This document shows positions 1 through 7,566 of a stretch of DNA of 64,000 nt, in pieces. Source of the stretch: Herbiconiux sp. VKM Ac-1786. Lineage in GTDB: Bacteria; Actinomycetota; Actinomycetes; Actinomycetales; Microbacteriaceae. Positions within the stretch are counted from its first letter, which is position 1. Every line of letters begins with the position of its first letter. The position numbers were made by a program, and so were the translations under genes. The notes beneath the pieces were generated by a model that had not been told where the DNA came from, did no database searches, and worked only from the letters and a program-made list of their open reading frames with translations. The stretch spans positions 1,240,001-1,304,000 of the forward strand of contig NZ_JADKSG010000002.1 in assembly GCF_015350805.1 (NCBI RefSeq), written 5' to 3'.

Positions 1-280
1 CCTCGAGCGTCGCCACCATGCCGAAGTAGTTCACGGCGACGGTCGCGGGGATGGGCGCCGCGAGGCCGGCGATCGCCAGGATTCCGTCGATTCGTCCGCC
101 GCTCGCCTCCCGCACCTGCTCGACGAGGCTCGCCCGCCCCTCGGCGGTGCTGAGGTCGGCGGTCACGTCGGCGTCACGCAGATCGACGCCGATCACGGTG
201 TCGCCGCGCCCCCGCAGCAGCTCGGCGGTCGCCTTGCCGATGCCCGAGGCGGCCCCGGTCACGATCATGGTCCTGGTCAT
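1..280 (-). CDS. SDR family oxidoreductase (3' part outside window)
   Basis: The N-terminal 93 residues of a short-chain dehydrogenase/reductase; the gene runs off the left edge. The protein opens with a beta strand and the Rossmann motif TGAASGIG at about residues 8-15, followed by ATAELLRGRGD and an acidic residue after the second strand (GVDLRD), which suggests NAD(H) preference. The start ATG at 280 is preceded by AAGGAG nine to ten bases upstream. It is divergent from a degraded MarR-type regulator gene, which probably once controlled it. Substrate cannot be told from this part. Confidence 0.85.
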   Translation of the reverse strand, partial: MTRTMIVTGAASGIGKATAELLRGRGDTVIGVDLRDADVTADLSTAEGRASLVEQVREASGGRIDGILAIAGLAAPIPATVAVNYFGMVATLE

Positions 281-286
281 GGCTGA

Positions 287-722
287 ACTCCTTCGTTCGC
301 AGAACTACTCTTCTACTCTTCCTCCGAAACTACCTGGCTCGACGACGGGCGCGACCTCAGCACCATCGAGATCCGGATGCTCTGGACCCTCGGCTCGCGC
401 GGCCCCTCCCGCGGCGCGGAACTCGCCGAGGCCCTCTCGGCGAGCGCCCCGAGCGTCAGCAAGGCCGCGGCCAAGCTGCACCGCGCCGGCCCTCGTGACG
501 AGGGAGCCGAGCCCGAGCGACCAGCGCTCGCACACCCTCCACCTCACCGCCTCGGGGCGGGCTGTGGCGCAGCGGCTGTACGACGTGGGCGACGAGATGG
601 TCACCGAGATCTTCGCGTCGTGGCCGGGGGCCGACGTCGAGGCGCTGAGCGGGCTGCTCGAGCGGTTCGCGAGCGATTCTCAGCAGTACGCGCGTCGGCT
701 GCGTCGCACCCGCGACGAGTAG
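287..722 (+). pseudogene. degraded MarR-family transcriptional regulator
   Basis: Two reading frames together spell a MarR-type winged-helix regulator. The first (about 302-490) encodes LLFYSSSETTWLDDGRDLS and then IEIRMLWTLGSRGP with a recognition-helix region (LAEALSASAPSVSKAAAKLHRAG). The second, shifted by one base, continues LVTREPSPSDQRSHTLHLTASGRAVAQRLYD and the C-terminal dimerisation helices, ending at 722. One extra C in the CCC run at 490-492 accounts for the shift. The first frame has no ATG, GTG or TTG after its upstream stop at 284, so the 5' end is damaged too. A sequencing error could explain the frameshift but not the missing start. It sits divergent to the SDR gene at 280. 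Confidence 0.7.
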
Positions 723-778
723 CGTGCCGGTCCGGCAACGGGTTTTGCAGCGGGGGCCGGGGGCGGCAGGCTGAGGGG

Positions 779-1432
779 ATGGCGCACATGAGTCCCGACC
801 CGAACACCGACCCGACCGCGTTCTGGGAGGACCTGTACCAGCAGCGGGAGCGGGTCTGGAGCGGCCGGGCCAACGCGGCGCTCGTCGCCGTGGCCGGCGA
901 GCTCGCGCCGGGGCGCGCACTCGATCTCGGCTGCGGCGAGGGCGGCGACTCCATCTGGCTCGCCGAGCAGGGCTGGACGGTGACGGGGGTCGACATCTCC
1001 GCGACGGCACTAGCCCGGGCCGCCTCGCACGCGGACTCGCGCGCGGTCGACGCGGATCGCATCGAGTGGGTGCGGGCCGATCTGTCGGAGTGGCGACCGT
1101 CGGGTGAGTACGACCTCGTCTCGGCCTGCTTCCTGCACTCCCCCGTGGCGTTCCCCCGGGAGCAGGTGCTGCAGCGGGCCGCGCTGCCCGTCGCGAGCGG
1201 AGGGCACCTGCTGGTGGTCGGGCACGCGGAGTTCCCGAACTGGTCGGGCACGCGGGAGGGCGGGCACGAGCATCCGGAGCTGCCCACCGCCCAGGAGGTG
1301 TTCGACTCGCTCGAGCTGCCGGCGGGCGAGTGGGAGGTCGTGGTCGCCGAGCCGCGCTCACGCGACGCCATCGGGCCCGACGGCCAGGAGGCGGTGCTCG
1401 TCGATTCGGTGCTGCTGGTCAGGCGGCGCTGA
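779..1432 (+). CDS. class I SAM-dependent methyltransferase
   Basis: A 217-residue Rossmann-fold methyltransferase. Motif I is visible as ALDLGCGEGGDS near residues 47-58 and motif II as VTGVDIS about twenty residues later, giving the usual SAM-binding site; the acidic loop EWVRADLSEW follows. The family transfers a methyl group from S-adenosylmethionine; the closest-looking relatives are small tellurite-resistance/thiopurine-like methyltransferases, but the substrate is unknown. ATG 779 is chosen because CAGGCT lies exactly six bases before it (leaderless-type start); ATG 788 is the alternative. No SD is visible. It stands alone, downstream of the MarR remnant. Confidence 0.85.
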   Translation: MAHMSPDPNTDPTAFWEDLYQQRERVWSGRANAALVAVAGELAPGRALDLGCGEGGDSIWLAEQGWTVTGVDISATALARAASHADSRAVDADRIEWVRADLSEWRPSGEYDLVSACFLHSPVAFPREQVLQRAALPVASGGHLLVVGHAEFPNWSGTREGGHEHPELPTAQEVFDSLELPAGEWEVVVAEPRSRDAIGPDGQEAVLVDSVLLVRRR

Positions 1433-1539
1433 CGCTCGGCGCCGGGCGGCTGGGAAGAGCATGGGGGCCCGGGCCGGCATGCCGCGAGCGGCATAGGGTT
1501 GTGCGCACCATCAGCCGGATCGACCCGAGGACGTGCACC

Positions 1540-1716
1540 ATGACCGACTCCCCCACCGAAGGCACCCGTCAGCAGGACGGCGACGCCGAGAACCTCGGCG
1601 ACGACAAGACGATCCCGAACGACCCGAACGGCCTGGCCGCGGGTCACGACCCCGACGGCTCGCACTTCAACCCCGAGGAAGACACCGACCCGGAGCCCGC
1701 CGCGGAGGAGTCCTAG
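1540..1716 (+). CDS. small acidic hypothetical protein
   Basis: A 58-residue, highly acidic and hydrophilic protein starting MTDSPTEGTRQQ, rich in D, E, G, N and P, with no hydrophobic segment; probably intrinsically disordered. GAGGA lies eight bases before the ATG, and a -10-like TAGGGT stands at 1493-1498. Its TAG stop overlaps the TAG stop of the convergent exonuclease gene in the sequence CTAG at 1713-1716. Similar short acidic proteins are common and uncharacterised in Microbacteriaceae; no function can be given. Confidence 0.7.
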   Translation: MTDSPTEGTRQQDGDAENLGDDKTIPNDPNGLAAGHDPDGSHFNPEEDTDPEPAAEES

Positions 1717-2651
1717 CCGGCCGTCTTCGCGTCGAGGGCGGTCAGCAGGCGCTTCACCGCGCCGCCGAGGTTCCACTCCTCGGCGAGCTCCTCGAGCCGC
1801 TCGCGGTCGGCGCCGGTCACGGGGTGCAGGAGCGCTCCGGCCTCGTCGGGCGCCGGCACGTCGAGATCGCGCACGACCTCCACGACGGTGGGCGCCACGG
1901 CGAGGTAGTCGGCCGCCGCCTCGAGCTTCGCGTGCACCGACGGCGACGGCTCGCCCCGCGTCGCCGCGGCCAGCAGGCCCTCGAGCGTGCCGTACTCGCC
2001 GAGCAGCCCCGCCGCCGTCTTCTCGCCGATGCCGGCGACGCCCGGCAGCCCGTCGGAGGTGTCGCCACGCAGGGTCGCGTAGTCGGCGTACTGGTCGGGC
2101 AGCACACGGTACTTGCCGACCACGACCGCATCGGTCACGAGCTCGAGGTTCTTCATGCCCCGCGCGGTATAGATCACCCGGATGCCGCGATCGTCGTCGA
2201 CGAGCTGGAAGAGGTCGCGGTCTCCGGTCACGACGTCCACCGGCCCGTCGGCGGTCGCCGCGTAGGTGCCGATGACGTCGTCGGCCTCGTGCTCGGGCGC
2301 TCCGACCACGGCGATGCCGGCGAGCCCGAGCACCTCGCGGATCAGCGGGATCTGCTTCGTCAGCCCCGGCGGCACCGTCTCGATGTCGGGCCCGCCCGCC
2401 ACCTCCCGCTCGACGCGGTGCGCCTTGTAGCCGGGGACCAGCTCGACGCGCCAGGACGGCCGCCAGTCGTCGTCCCAGCAGGCGATCAGCGAGGTCGCCT
2501 CGAACTCGGTCACGAGGCGCGCGATCATGTCCATCAGGCCCCGCACGGCGTTCACCGGGGTGCCGTCGCTGCGCCGGATGGTGTCGGGCACGCCGTGGAA
2601 GGCGCGGAAGTAGAGCGAGGCGGTGTCGAGCAGCATCAGGCGCGGAGGCAT
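1713..2651 (-). CDS. 5'-3' exonuclease (FEN / PolA N-terminal-like)
   Basis: A 312-residue protein of the T5 exonuclease/flap endonuclease family, a stand-alone version of the 5' nuclease domain of DNA polymerase I. Visible metal-binding segments are LLDTASLYFRAFHG (N-terminal Asp), CWDDDWRPSWR, EHEADDVIGTYA and VVTGDRDLFQL; the helix-3-turn-helix DNA-binding region GVAGIGEKTAAGLL follows. The family removes RNA primers or flaps in replication and repair. Start ATG 2651 gives MPPRLMLLDTASLYF, the usual family N-terminus. Convergent and stop-overlapping with the small acidic gene. Confidence 0.93.
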   Translation of the reverse strand: MPPRLMLLDTASLYFRAFHGVPDTIRRSDGTPVNAVRGLMDMIARLVTEFEATSLIACWDDDWRPSWRVELVPGYKAHRVEREVAGGPDIETVPPGLTKQIPLIREVLGLAGIAVVGAPEHEADDVIGTYAATADGPVDVVTGDRDLFQLVDDDRGIRVIYTARGMKNLELVTDAVVVGKYRVLPDQYADYATLRGDTSDGLPGVAGIGEKTAAGLLGEYGTLEGLLAAATRGEPSPSVHAKLEAAADYLAVAPTVVEVVRDLDVPAPDEAGALLHPVTGADRERLEELAEEWNLGGAVKRLLTALDAKTAG

Positions 2652-2765
2652 GATCGATGGTGGCACGGATGGGGGCCCGCCCGGTATCCTGATCGGCTGC
2701 CCACGCCGTGCGGCGGCCCCGCCGGCTGCGCGCCCGGGGCGTCGGACAGCAGATCGGATCGCCCC

Positions 2766-3602
2766 ATGGACAGCCACCTCGACGCCAACCGCGCCAACTG
2801 GGACGACCGCGCATCCGTTCACGCCGCCCGCACCGGCTTGGGCTACGGGGTGCAGCGGTACGTCGACGACCGGGCGCTTCTGTCGGACGTCGTGGCCTTC
2901 GACCTCCCGCGGCTGGGCGACATCGCGGGGTTGCGGGCCGTGCATCTGCAGTGCCACATCGGCACCGACACCCTCTCGCTCGCGCGGCTCGGCGCCCGCG
3001 TCACCGGGCTCGACTTCTCGCCCGTCGCCCTCGCCGAGGCGCGGGCGCTGGTGGCCGAGACGGGGGACGACGCGCTCGTGGACTTCGTGGAGTCCGACGT
3101 CGACCACGCGCGGGACGTGCTGCCGGCCGGTGGTTTCGACCTCGTGTACACCGGGATCGGGGCGCTCTGCTGGCTGCCGAGCATCTCCCGCTGGGCGGCG
3201 GTCGTGGCCGGGCTGCTGAAGCCCGGTGGGCGGCTGTTCATCCGGGAGGGGCATCCGATTCTCTGGGCCATGGACGAGACCGTGGGCGACGACCTGGCGC
3301 TGCCGTTCCCCTACTTCGAGCAGTCCGAGCCGCTCGAGTGGGACGACGCGTCGAGCTACGTGCCGACCGAGCGGCCCCTCACGGCCACGAAGACGTACGA
3401 GTGGAACCACGGGCTCGGCGAGATCGTGACGGCGCTGCTCGACGCCGGGCTCGAACTGCGGATGCTCGTGGAGCACGACAGCGTGCCCTGGGAGGCGCTG
3501 CCCGGGCAGATGATCGAGCGGGCCGACGGCGAATACGCGTTGGGTGCCCGCGCCGGGGTCGCGCCGCTGAGCTACACACTGCAGGCGGTCAAGCCCGGCT
3601 GA
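2766..3602 (+). CDS. class I SAM-dependent methyltransferase
   Basis: A 278-residue methyltransferase with an N-terminal helical lid (MDSHLDANRANWDDRASVHA) and a SAM-binding core. Motif I is the variant VHLQCHIGTDTLSLARLGA near residue 60, where the canonical glycines are partly replaced, as in the UbiE/COQ5-like group of actinobacterial methyltransferases; GLDFSPVALAEAR is motif II. The C-terminal part (KTYEWNHGLGEIV) is shared with uncharacterised homologues. It is divergent from the exonuclease and 24 bp upstream of the RNase H gene. The substrate is unknown. Confidence 0.85.
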   Translation: MDSHLDANRANWDDRASVHAARTGLGYGVQRYVDDRALLSDVVAFDLPRLGDIAGLRAVHLQCHIGTDTLSLARLGARVTGLDFSPVALAEARALVAETGDDALVDFVESDVDHARDVLPAGGFDLVYTGIGALCWLPSISRWAAVVAGLLKPGGRLFIREGHPILWAMDETVGDDLALPFPYFEQSEPLEWDDASSYVPTERPLTATKTYEWNHGLGEIVTALLDAGLELRMLVEHDSVPWEALPGQMIERADGEYALGARAGVAPLSYTLQAVKPG

Positions 3603-3611
3603 GCGGGCCGG

Positions 3612-3617
3612 TAGCCT
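3612..3617 (+). promoter_or_regulatory. -10-like hexamer of RNase HI gene
   Basis: TAGCCT nine bases before the ATG at 3627. No SD sequence intervenes, so transcription probably starts at or very near the start codon. Confidence 0.4.
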
Positions 3618-3626
3618 TGACGGGCT

Positions 3627-4175
3627 ATGACCATCACCGCATCCGCCGACGGCTCCGCGCTCGGCAACCCCGGCCCGGCGGGCTGGGCCTGGTACATCTC
3701 CGACGACGTCTGGGCGGCCGGCGGCTGGCCGCACGGCACGAACAACATGGGCGAGCTGAAGGCGGTGCTGGAGCTCTTCCGGGCGACTGCGCACGTCGAC
3801 GACGACCTGCACGTGCTCTGCGACAGCCAGTACGTGATCAACACGATCACGAAGTGGATGCCCGGCTGGAAGCGCAAGGGCTGGCGGAAGGGCGACGGCA
3901 AGCCCGTCATGAACCTCGAGCTGATCAAGGAGATCGACGAGGCCGTCGCCGGGCGGCGGTACCGGTTCGAGTGGGTCAAGGGGCACGTCGGGCACGTCCT
4001 CAACGAGGCGGCCGACGTGCGCGCCCGTGGCGCCGCCGAGGCCTTCGCGGCCGGCCGCGCCCCCGACACGGGCCCGGGCTTCCCGGGCGCCGCCCCCACC
4101 CGCCCCGCCGCGGCCGCCGCCGCGCCTCCCGCGTCCGCCGCACCCCCGCGCACCGCCCCCGACCCCCTCTTCTGA
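3627..4175 (+). CDS. ribonuclease HI family protein
   Basis: A 182-residue protein whose first 140 residues form an RNase H fold. The four acidic catalytic positions can be seen: ADGSALGNPGP (Asp7), GELKAVLELF (Glu), CDSQYV (Asp) and NEAADVRAR (final Asp), with the basic handle-like KWMPGWKRKGWRKGDGKPV between. It should cleave the RNA strand of RNA:DNA hybrids (R-loops, primers) in the cytoplasm. The last 40 residues are low-complexity Pro/Ala. Convergent with the pseudogene at 4283-4622. Confidence 0.92.
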   Translation: MTITASADGSALGNPGPAGWAWYISDDVWAAGGWPHGTNNMGELKAVLELFRATAHVDDDLHVLCDSQYVINTITKWMPGWKRKGWRKGDGKPVMNLELIKEIDEAVAGRRYRFEWVKGHVGHVLNEAADVRARGAAEAFAAGRAPDTGPGFPGAAPTRPAAAAAAPPASAAPPRTAPDPLF

Positions 4176-4282
4176 CTTCCCCTTCCTGCGCAGAAATGAT
4201 AATGTTTCACCGCAGGTTGCTCTAGCGGCCTGAAGTAGGCCTCGCAGTCATCCGGACGGTTCGACGAGCGAGGCTCGCGCAT

Positions 4283-4622
4283 TTAACGCTCGACCTCGAC
4301 GACCTCGCGTATCAACGGCGCAGCCCGCCGTCGCCAGTCACCGCCGCGGTGGGCGCACCAGGCCGCCATGTCGCTCACCCAGAGCAGGTGGCTCTCCTGG
4401 CACCTGGACCTCCAGCGCGCAGACCGCCGACAGCAGCCGCCGGCGGCTCGAATCGGACTCCTTGCGGAAGTGGATCCGCGACTGACCCGAGCGCGTCAAC
4501 CGACGCAGTGCCCGCTCGGCGGAGGCAGCATCCTGTGGCATCACCGCCGCCGCGGCGATCCAGTACCCACGTGCCTTGCATTCGTCGACGAAGACGCGGG
4601 CGCCGGTCGGAAAGGTGGCCAC
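4283..4622 (-). pseudogene. internally deleted remnant of a conserved actinobacterial protein (FVDE...IHFRKESD family)
   Basis: The N-terminal part (GTG at 4622, GAGGAG SD) reads ARVFVDECKARGYWIAAA and continues to SRIHFRKESDSSRRRLLSAVCALEVQV, matching a conserved actinobacterial family of about 200 residues with DUF3800-like features. After about 4400 the frame changes, and in a second frame the expected family C-terminus appears (SHLLWVSDMAAWC followed by RGGDWRRRAAPLIREV), ending at TAA 4283-4285. About half the gene, between the two blocks, is missing. This looks like an internal deletion with a frame change. The intact family may have an RNase H-like nuclease fold; that is inference. Confidence 0.65.
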
Positions 4623-4657
4623 GGAGTCACTCCTCGTTCGCGAAGAGTGAGAATCTA

Positions 4658-5536
4658 TCAGGTCGCAGCCGGGGTGGGGGACGTGACCGCGGGGACGCGG
4701 AGGAAGTCGAGGGCGGCCGCCGCGGGGGTGCCCGCTGCGGCCGTGTAGACGACGATGCGGAGGTCGGTGCCCGCGACGGTGAAGACGTCGCAGTCGAGCT
4801 CGACGTCGCCGACGATGTCGTTCTCGACGACCTTGCGCTCGGACTGGTGCTCGCCGACGGCCCCGCAGGCCCAGAGCCCGGCGAAGCGCGGGCTGCCGGC
4901 GAGCAGTTCCGCGACCAGGGTGTTCACGCCGCGATCATCCGGATACTGCCCGTGCACCCGCCGGAGGTCGCCGACGAGCGAGCACTCGAACGCGTCGACG
5001 CCGTTGGACCGGCTGACGATGCGGCGCTCGTGCATGATCGGGTCGGCGCCGAGGAAGTGCGAGCGCAGCAGGTTGACGCGCCCCGTCGCCGGCCGGGACG
5101 GCTCGCCGAAGAGGGCGCCCCAGAGCGGGCTGTAGCTGAGCAGGTCCCAGGATGCGGTGAAGACCCCGAGCGGTGTCTCCCCCAGTCGGGCGATCAGCCG
5201 CTGCACCCCCGGCGGGATGTGCGTCGGCACCTCCCGGCGGGTCGGTGGCAGGAGCCCCGCCACGGTGAAGAGGTGGTCGCGCTCGGCGTCGCTCAGCTGC
5301 AGGGCCCGGGCGACGGAGGCCGCGACCTGCGCCGAGGGGTGGCGGGCGCGACCTTGCTCGAGGCGCACGACGTAGTCGACGCTGAGGCCGGCGAGCATGG
5401 CCAGCTCCTCGCGGCGGAGGCCGGCCGCGCGGCGCGCGTCACCGGCGGGCAGGCCGACGTCGATTGGCGAGAGGCGGTCGCGCCAGGTTCGGAGGAGCTC
5501 GCCGAGCTCTCCGGCTGAGGTGGGGCGGGCATCCAT
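4658..5536 (-). CDS. MmyB-like helix-turn-helix regulator
   Basis: A 292-residue regulator. The N-terminal 90 residues are an XRE-type HTH with the family signature RRAAGLRREELAMLAGLSVDYVVRLEQGR; the rest is the MmyB ligand-binding domain (MLTR, PAS-like) with LLSYSPLWGALFGEP. Members bind a small hydrophobic ligand and usually repress a divergent oxidoreductase gene. Here the divergent neighbour is the SDR at 5638, 101 bp away, which fits. The ATG at 5536 is chosen because upstream sequence lacks homology and the HTH begins shortly after it. Confidence 0.9.
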   Translation of the reverse strand: MDARPTSAGELGELLRTWRDRLSPIDVGLPAGDARRAAGLRREELAMLAGLSVDYVVRLEQGRARHPSAQVAASVARALQLSDAERDHLFTVAGLLPPTRREVPTHIPPGVQRLIARLGETPLGVFTASWDLLSYSPLWGALFGEPSRPATGRVNLLRSHFLGADPIMHERRIVSRSNGVDAFECSLVGDLRRVHGQYPDDRGVNTLVAELLAGSPRFAGLWACGAVGEHQSERKVVENDIVGDVELDCDVFTVAGTDLRIVVYTAAAGTPAAAALDFLRVPAVTSPTPAAT

Positions 5537-5637
5537 TCTGCAAGTCTCGCATCGGCCGACGACACCAGGGTGGTACTGCCGTTCCTTCTGCCGACGGGCA
5601 CCTGGTCGGGTTCGGCGGCCGCGCGCAGACTCGGGGC

Positions 5638-6330
5638 ATGACAACGACACTCATCACCGGGGCCAACAAGGGCCTCGGCTACGAAACCGCCCGCCGACTC
5701 ATCGAGGCGGGCCACACCGTCTGGGTCGGTGCCCGAGACCCCGAGCGCGGGCAGAGAGCAGCGGATGCGCTGGGAGCGCGATTCGTGCAGCTCGACGTCA
5801 CGTCCGACTCGTCCGTCGCCGCTGCCGTCAGCACGATCGCGGGCGACGGCGGGCTCGACGTGCTGATCAACAACGCGGGGATCTCGGGGCCGATGGTCGC
5901 GATTCCCGAGCTGACCGCCGATGACGCCACCGCCGTGTTCGCGACGAACGTCGTGGGGATCGTGCGGATGATCCAGGCATTCGTGCCCCTGCTCGAGCGG
6001 TCGGACGCGCCGACGATCGTGAACGTCACGAGCGGGCTCGGCTCGTTCGCGGCCGTGCACGACTCCTCGCGGGTCGAGTCGCAGGTGGTCGCGCCGCTCT
6101 ATACCTCGTCGAAGTCGGCGGTGACGATGCTGACGGTGCAGTTCGCCAAGGCGTACCCGTCGATCCGCATCAACGCTGCCGACCCGGGCTACACGGCGAC
6201 CGACTTCAACGGGAACAGCGGGCACCAGACGGTGCAGGAGGGGACGGACGCCGTGGTCGAGCTCGCGACCCGCGGCGCTTCGGGCCCGACGGGGACCTTC
6301 ATCGACCGCTCGGGCGTCGCCCCCTTCTAG
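5638..6330 (+). CDS. SDR family oxidoreductase
   Basis: A 230-residue classical short-chain dehydrogenase. The cofactor motif TGANKGLG is at residues 7-14, VGARDP after strand 2 suggests NADP(H), NNAG is in the middle, and the catalytic Ser (VTSG), Tyr and Lys (YTSSKSA) follow. The family acts on alcohols or carbonyls; substrate unknown. It is divergent from the MmyB regulator at 5536, a common pairing in which the regulator controls the dehydrogenase. CAGACT lies exactly six bases before the ATG, suggesting a leaderless transcript. Confidence 0.9.
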   Translation: MTTTLITGANKGLGYETARRLIEAGHTVWVGARDPERGQRAADALGARFVQLDVTSDSSVAAAVSTIAGDGGLDVLINNAGISGPMVAIPELTADDATAVFATNVVGIVRMIQAFVPLLERSDAPTIVNVTSGLGSFAAVHDSSRVESQVVAPLYTSSKSAVTMLTVQFAKAYPSIRINAADPGYTATDFNGNSGHQTVQEGTDAVVELATRGASGPTGTFIDRSGVAPF

Positions 6331-6356
6331 GCCGCGTCGGCCGAAGGGTTCGCGCG

Positions 6357-6767
6357 CTACTTCGCCGTGACGACCACGGTGAACGTCAGCGGCTGGATGC
6401 CACCGGCTTCGTTGGTCATGGTGACCTCGGTCTCGCCGGGGCCGACCGCGGTGACGCCGGGGTTGGTCTCGGCGCTGCCGCCGGTCGTGCCCTGCACGAA
6501 GCTCGCGACCGCGCTGTCGGCGACCTCGCCGGTGTAGCTGTCGGTGGCCAGGTCGCCCGTGGTGATGTTCAGCACCTGCCCCACCACGAGGTCGACGGTG
6601 CCGCCCTGCAGGTCGTTCGCCGCGATCGTCACCGGCGCGACGATGTCGCCGCCGATCGGCGTGCTCGGCGCCTCGGCGGGGCTCGCCGCGCATCCGCTCA
6701 GCCCGAGGCCGGCGGCCGCCGCGACGACGGTGATCACGACGGCGGCGAGGTTCCTGCTCAGTCTCAT
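6357..6767 (-). CDS. putative lipoprotein
   Basis: A 136-residue exported protein. It begins with a signal peptide (MRLSRNLAAVVITVVAAAAG) ending in a lipobox LSGCAAS, so the Cys is probably lipidated and the protein held on the outer face of the membrane. The mature part is beta-rich and Thr/Val/Gly-rich (GGTVDLVVGQVLNITTGD; QPLTFTVVVTAK at the end), compatible with a small Ig-like or YtkA-like fold; no catalytic motif is seen. GATACT stands exactly six bases before the ATG. Convergent with the SDR gene. Confidence 0.8.
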   Translation of the reverse strand: MRLSRNLAAVVITVVAAAAGLGLSGCAASPAEAPSTPIGGDIVAPVTIAANDLQGGTVDLVVGQVLNITTGDLATDSYTGEVADSAVASFVQGTTGGSAETNPGVTAVGPGETEVTMTNEAGGIQPLTFTVVVTAK

Positions 6768-6876
6768 GGCGCCAGTATCCCAGCCCACCGCCGCCCGCTC
6801 CATCACGATCCCGCAACGCCCCGGCGGCGGCGCGACTCCCCATCACCGGGGATCGCCGGGAGCAGAGTTCGCCGGG

Positions 6877-7188
6877 TCAGTCGCGGGCCGGGACGAGTGC
6901 GAGGCGCTGGCCGAGGGCGTCGACGAGGCGCAGGATGGTCGCCGCCGTCGGGTTCGCCGAACCGCCCTCGATGCGGCTGATCTCGGCCTGCTGGATGCCG
7001 GTGAGGGCCGAGAGGGCAGGCTGGCTCAGCGAGCGGGAGCGCCGGGCCGCTGCGAGGGCGGCTCCGAGCTCGGCCCGGTCGCGCACCTCCGCAGCGAACT
7101 CGCGCGTCGCCGCATCGTGGACGCGGACGGCCTCATCGGACCAGCCGGCCTTCGCGCGACGGACCAGGTCATCGAAATTCCGGCTCAT
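6877..7188 (-). CDS. XRE-family HTH antitoxin (HigA-like)
   Basis: A 103-residue protein. The N-terminal half is helical and charged (MSRNFDDLVRRAKAGWSDEA); the C-terminal half is a Cro/C1-type HTH (RSRSLSQPALSALTGIQQAEISRIEGG). This is the layout of HigA-type antitoxins placed after their toxin. GAGGAGGAG lies just before ATG 7188, which is preferred over longer starts. Upstream on the same strand is a 5'-damaged RelE/HigB-like toxin gene, so this may now be an orphan antitoxin. A promoter with an embedded inverted repeat precedes it. Confidence 0.85.
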   Translation of the reverse strand: MSRNFDDLVRRAKAGWSDEAVRVHDAATREFAAEVRDRAELGAALAAARRSRSLSQPALSALTGIQQAEISRIEGGSANPTAATILRLVDALGQRLALVPARD

Positions 7189-7210
7189 GGTCTCCTCCTC
7201 GGTCGATCCG

Positions 7211-7239
7211 ATTATGTGGTAAAACACATAGGAAGTCAA
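7211..7239 (-). promoter_or_regulatory. promoter with operator for the XRE antitoxin
   Basis: On the minus strand, -35 TTGACT (7239-7234), a 17-base spacer and -10 CATAAT (7216-7211): a near-consensus sigma-70 type promoter. An inverted repeat, TATGTG-N6-CACATA, spans 7213-7230 between and overlapping these boxes, ideally placed for autorepression by the antitoxin. The -35 overlaps the stop codon of the upstream toxin remnant. Confidence 0.7.
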
Positions 7240-7566
7240 CGGTGGACGCGCGATCGTCTCCACTCCTCATGAAGTCGCCTCGCCCGAGCGATCTCGCGGT
7301 TCTGGCGCCGCTCCGACGGGTCGGCACCTTTGTCGTAGCCGTGGTGGAGCAGCACGATCCGATCGCCGTAGAAGGTGCAGAACACGCGGAGCAGCACGCG
7401 CCGGTCAGCCCCCGCTCGCGAGACCGGCAGCCCGGCCGAGCCGAGGATGGCCCGCAACGACTTGCGCACCCGGAACTCGTACAACCCGCCCCCGAGCGGT
7501 CTGCCCCACTCCCCCGAGCAGATCTCGATGAGCGAGGAGATGTGCAGGAGTGGCGAAGGGTCAGAG
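7236..7566 (-). pseudogene. 5'-truncated RelE/HigB-like toxin
   Basis: The C-terminal two thirds of a RelE/Gp49-like toxin can be read: GLYEFRVRKSLRAILG, then RVFCTFYGDRIVLLHHGYDKG and REIARARRLHEEW. The frame stays open upstream and reads LLHISSLIEICSGEWGRPL, resembling the family N-terminus, but no ATG or GTG is found before it enters the end of the ABC-F gene (stop at 7561-7563). The only usual start is TTG 7484, which would remove the first helices and leave 82 residues. I therefore read it as truncated at the junction with the ABC-F gene; translation from TTG cannot be excluded. The intact antitoxin lies 47 bp downstream. Confidence 0.55.

Noticed and set aside
601-2814. Long open reading frame of 737 codons on the minus strand
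   Set aside because: It is a shadow of the methyltransferase, exonuclease and neighbouring genes; composition is Arg/Pro-rich and it lacks any domain.
3572-4282. Minus-strand frame overlapping RNase HI
   Set aside because: Antisense to a clear RNase HI domain; the frame is Arg/Ser/Ala-rich without motifs.
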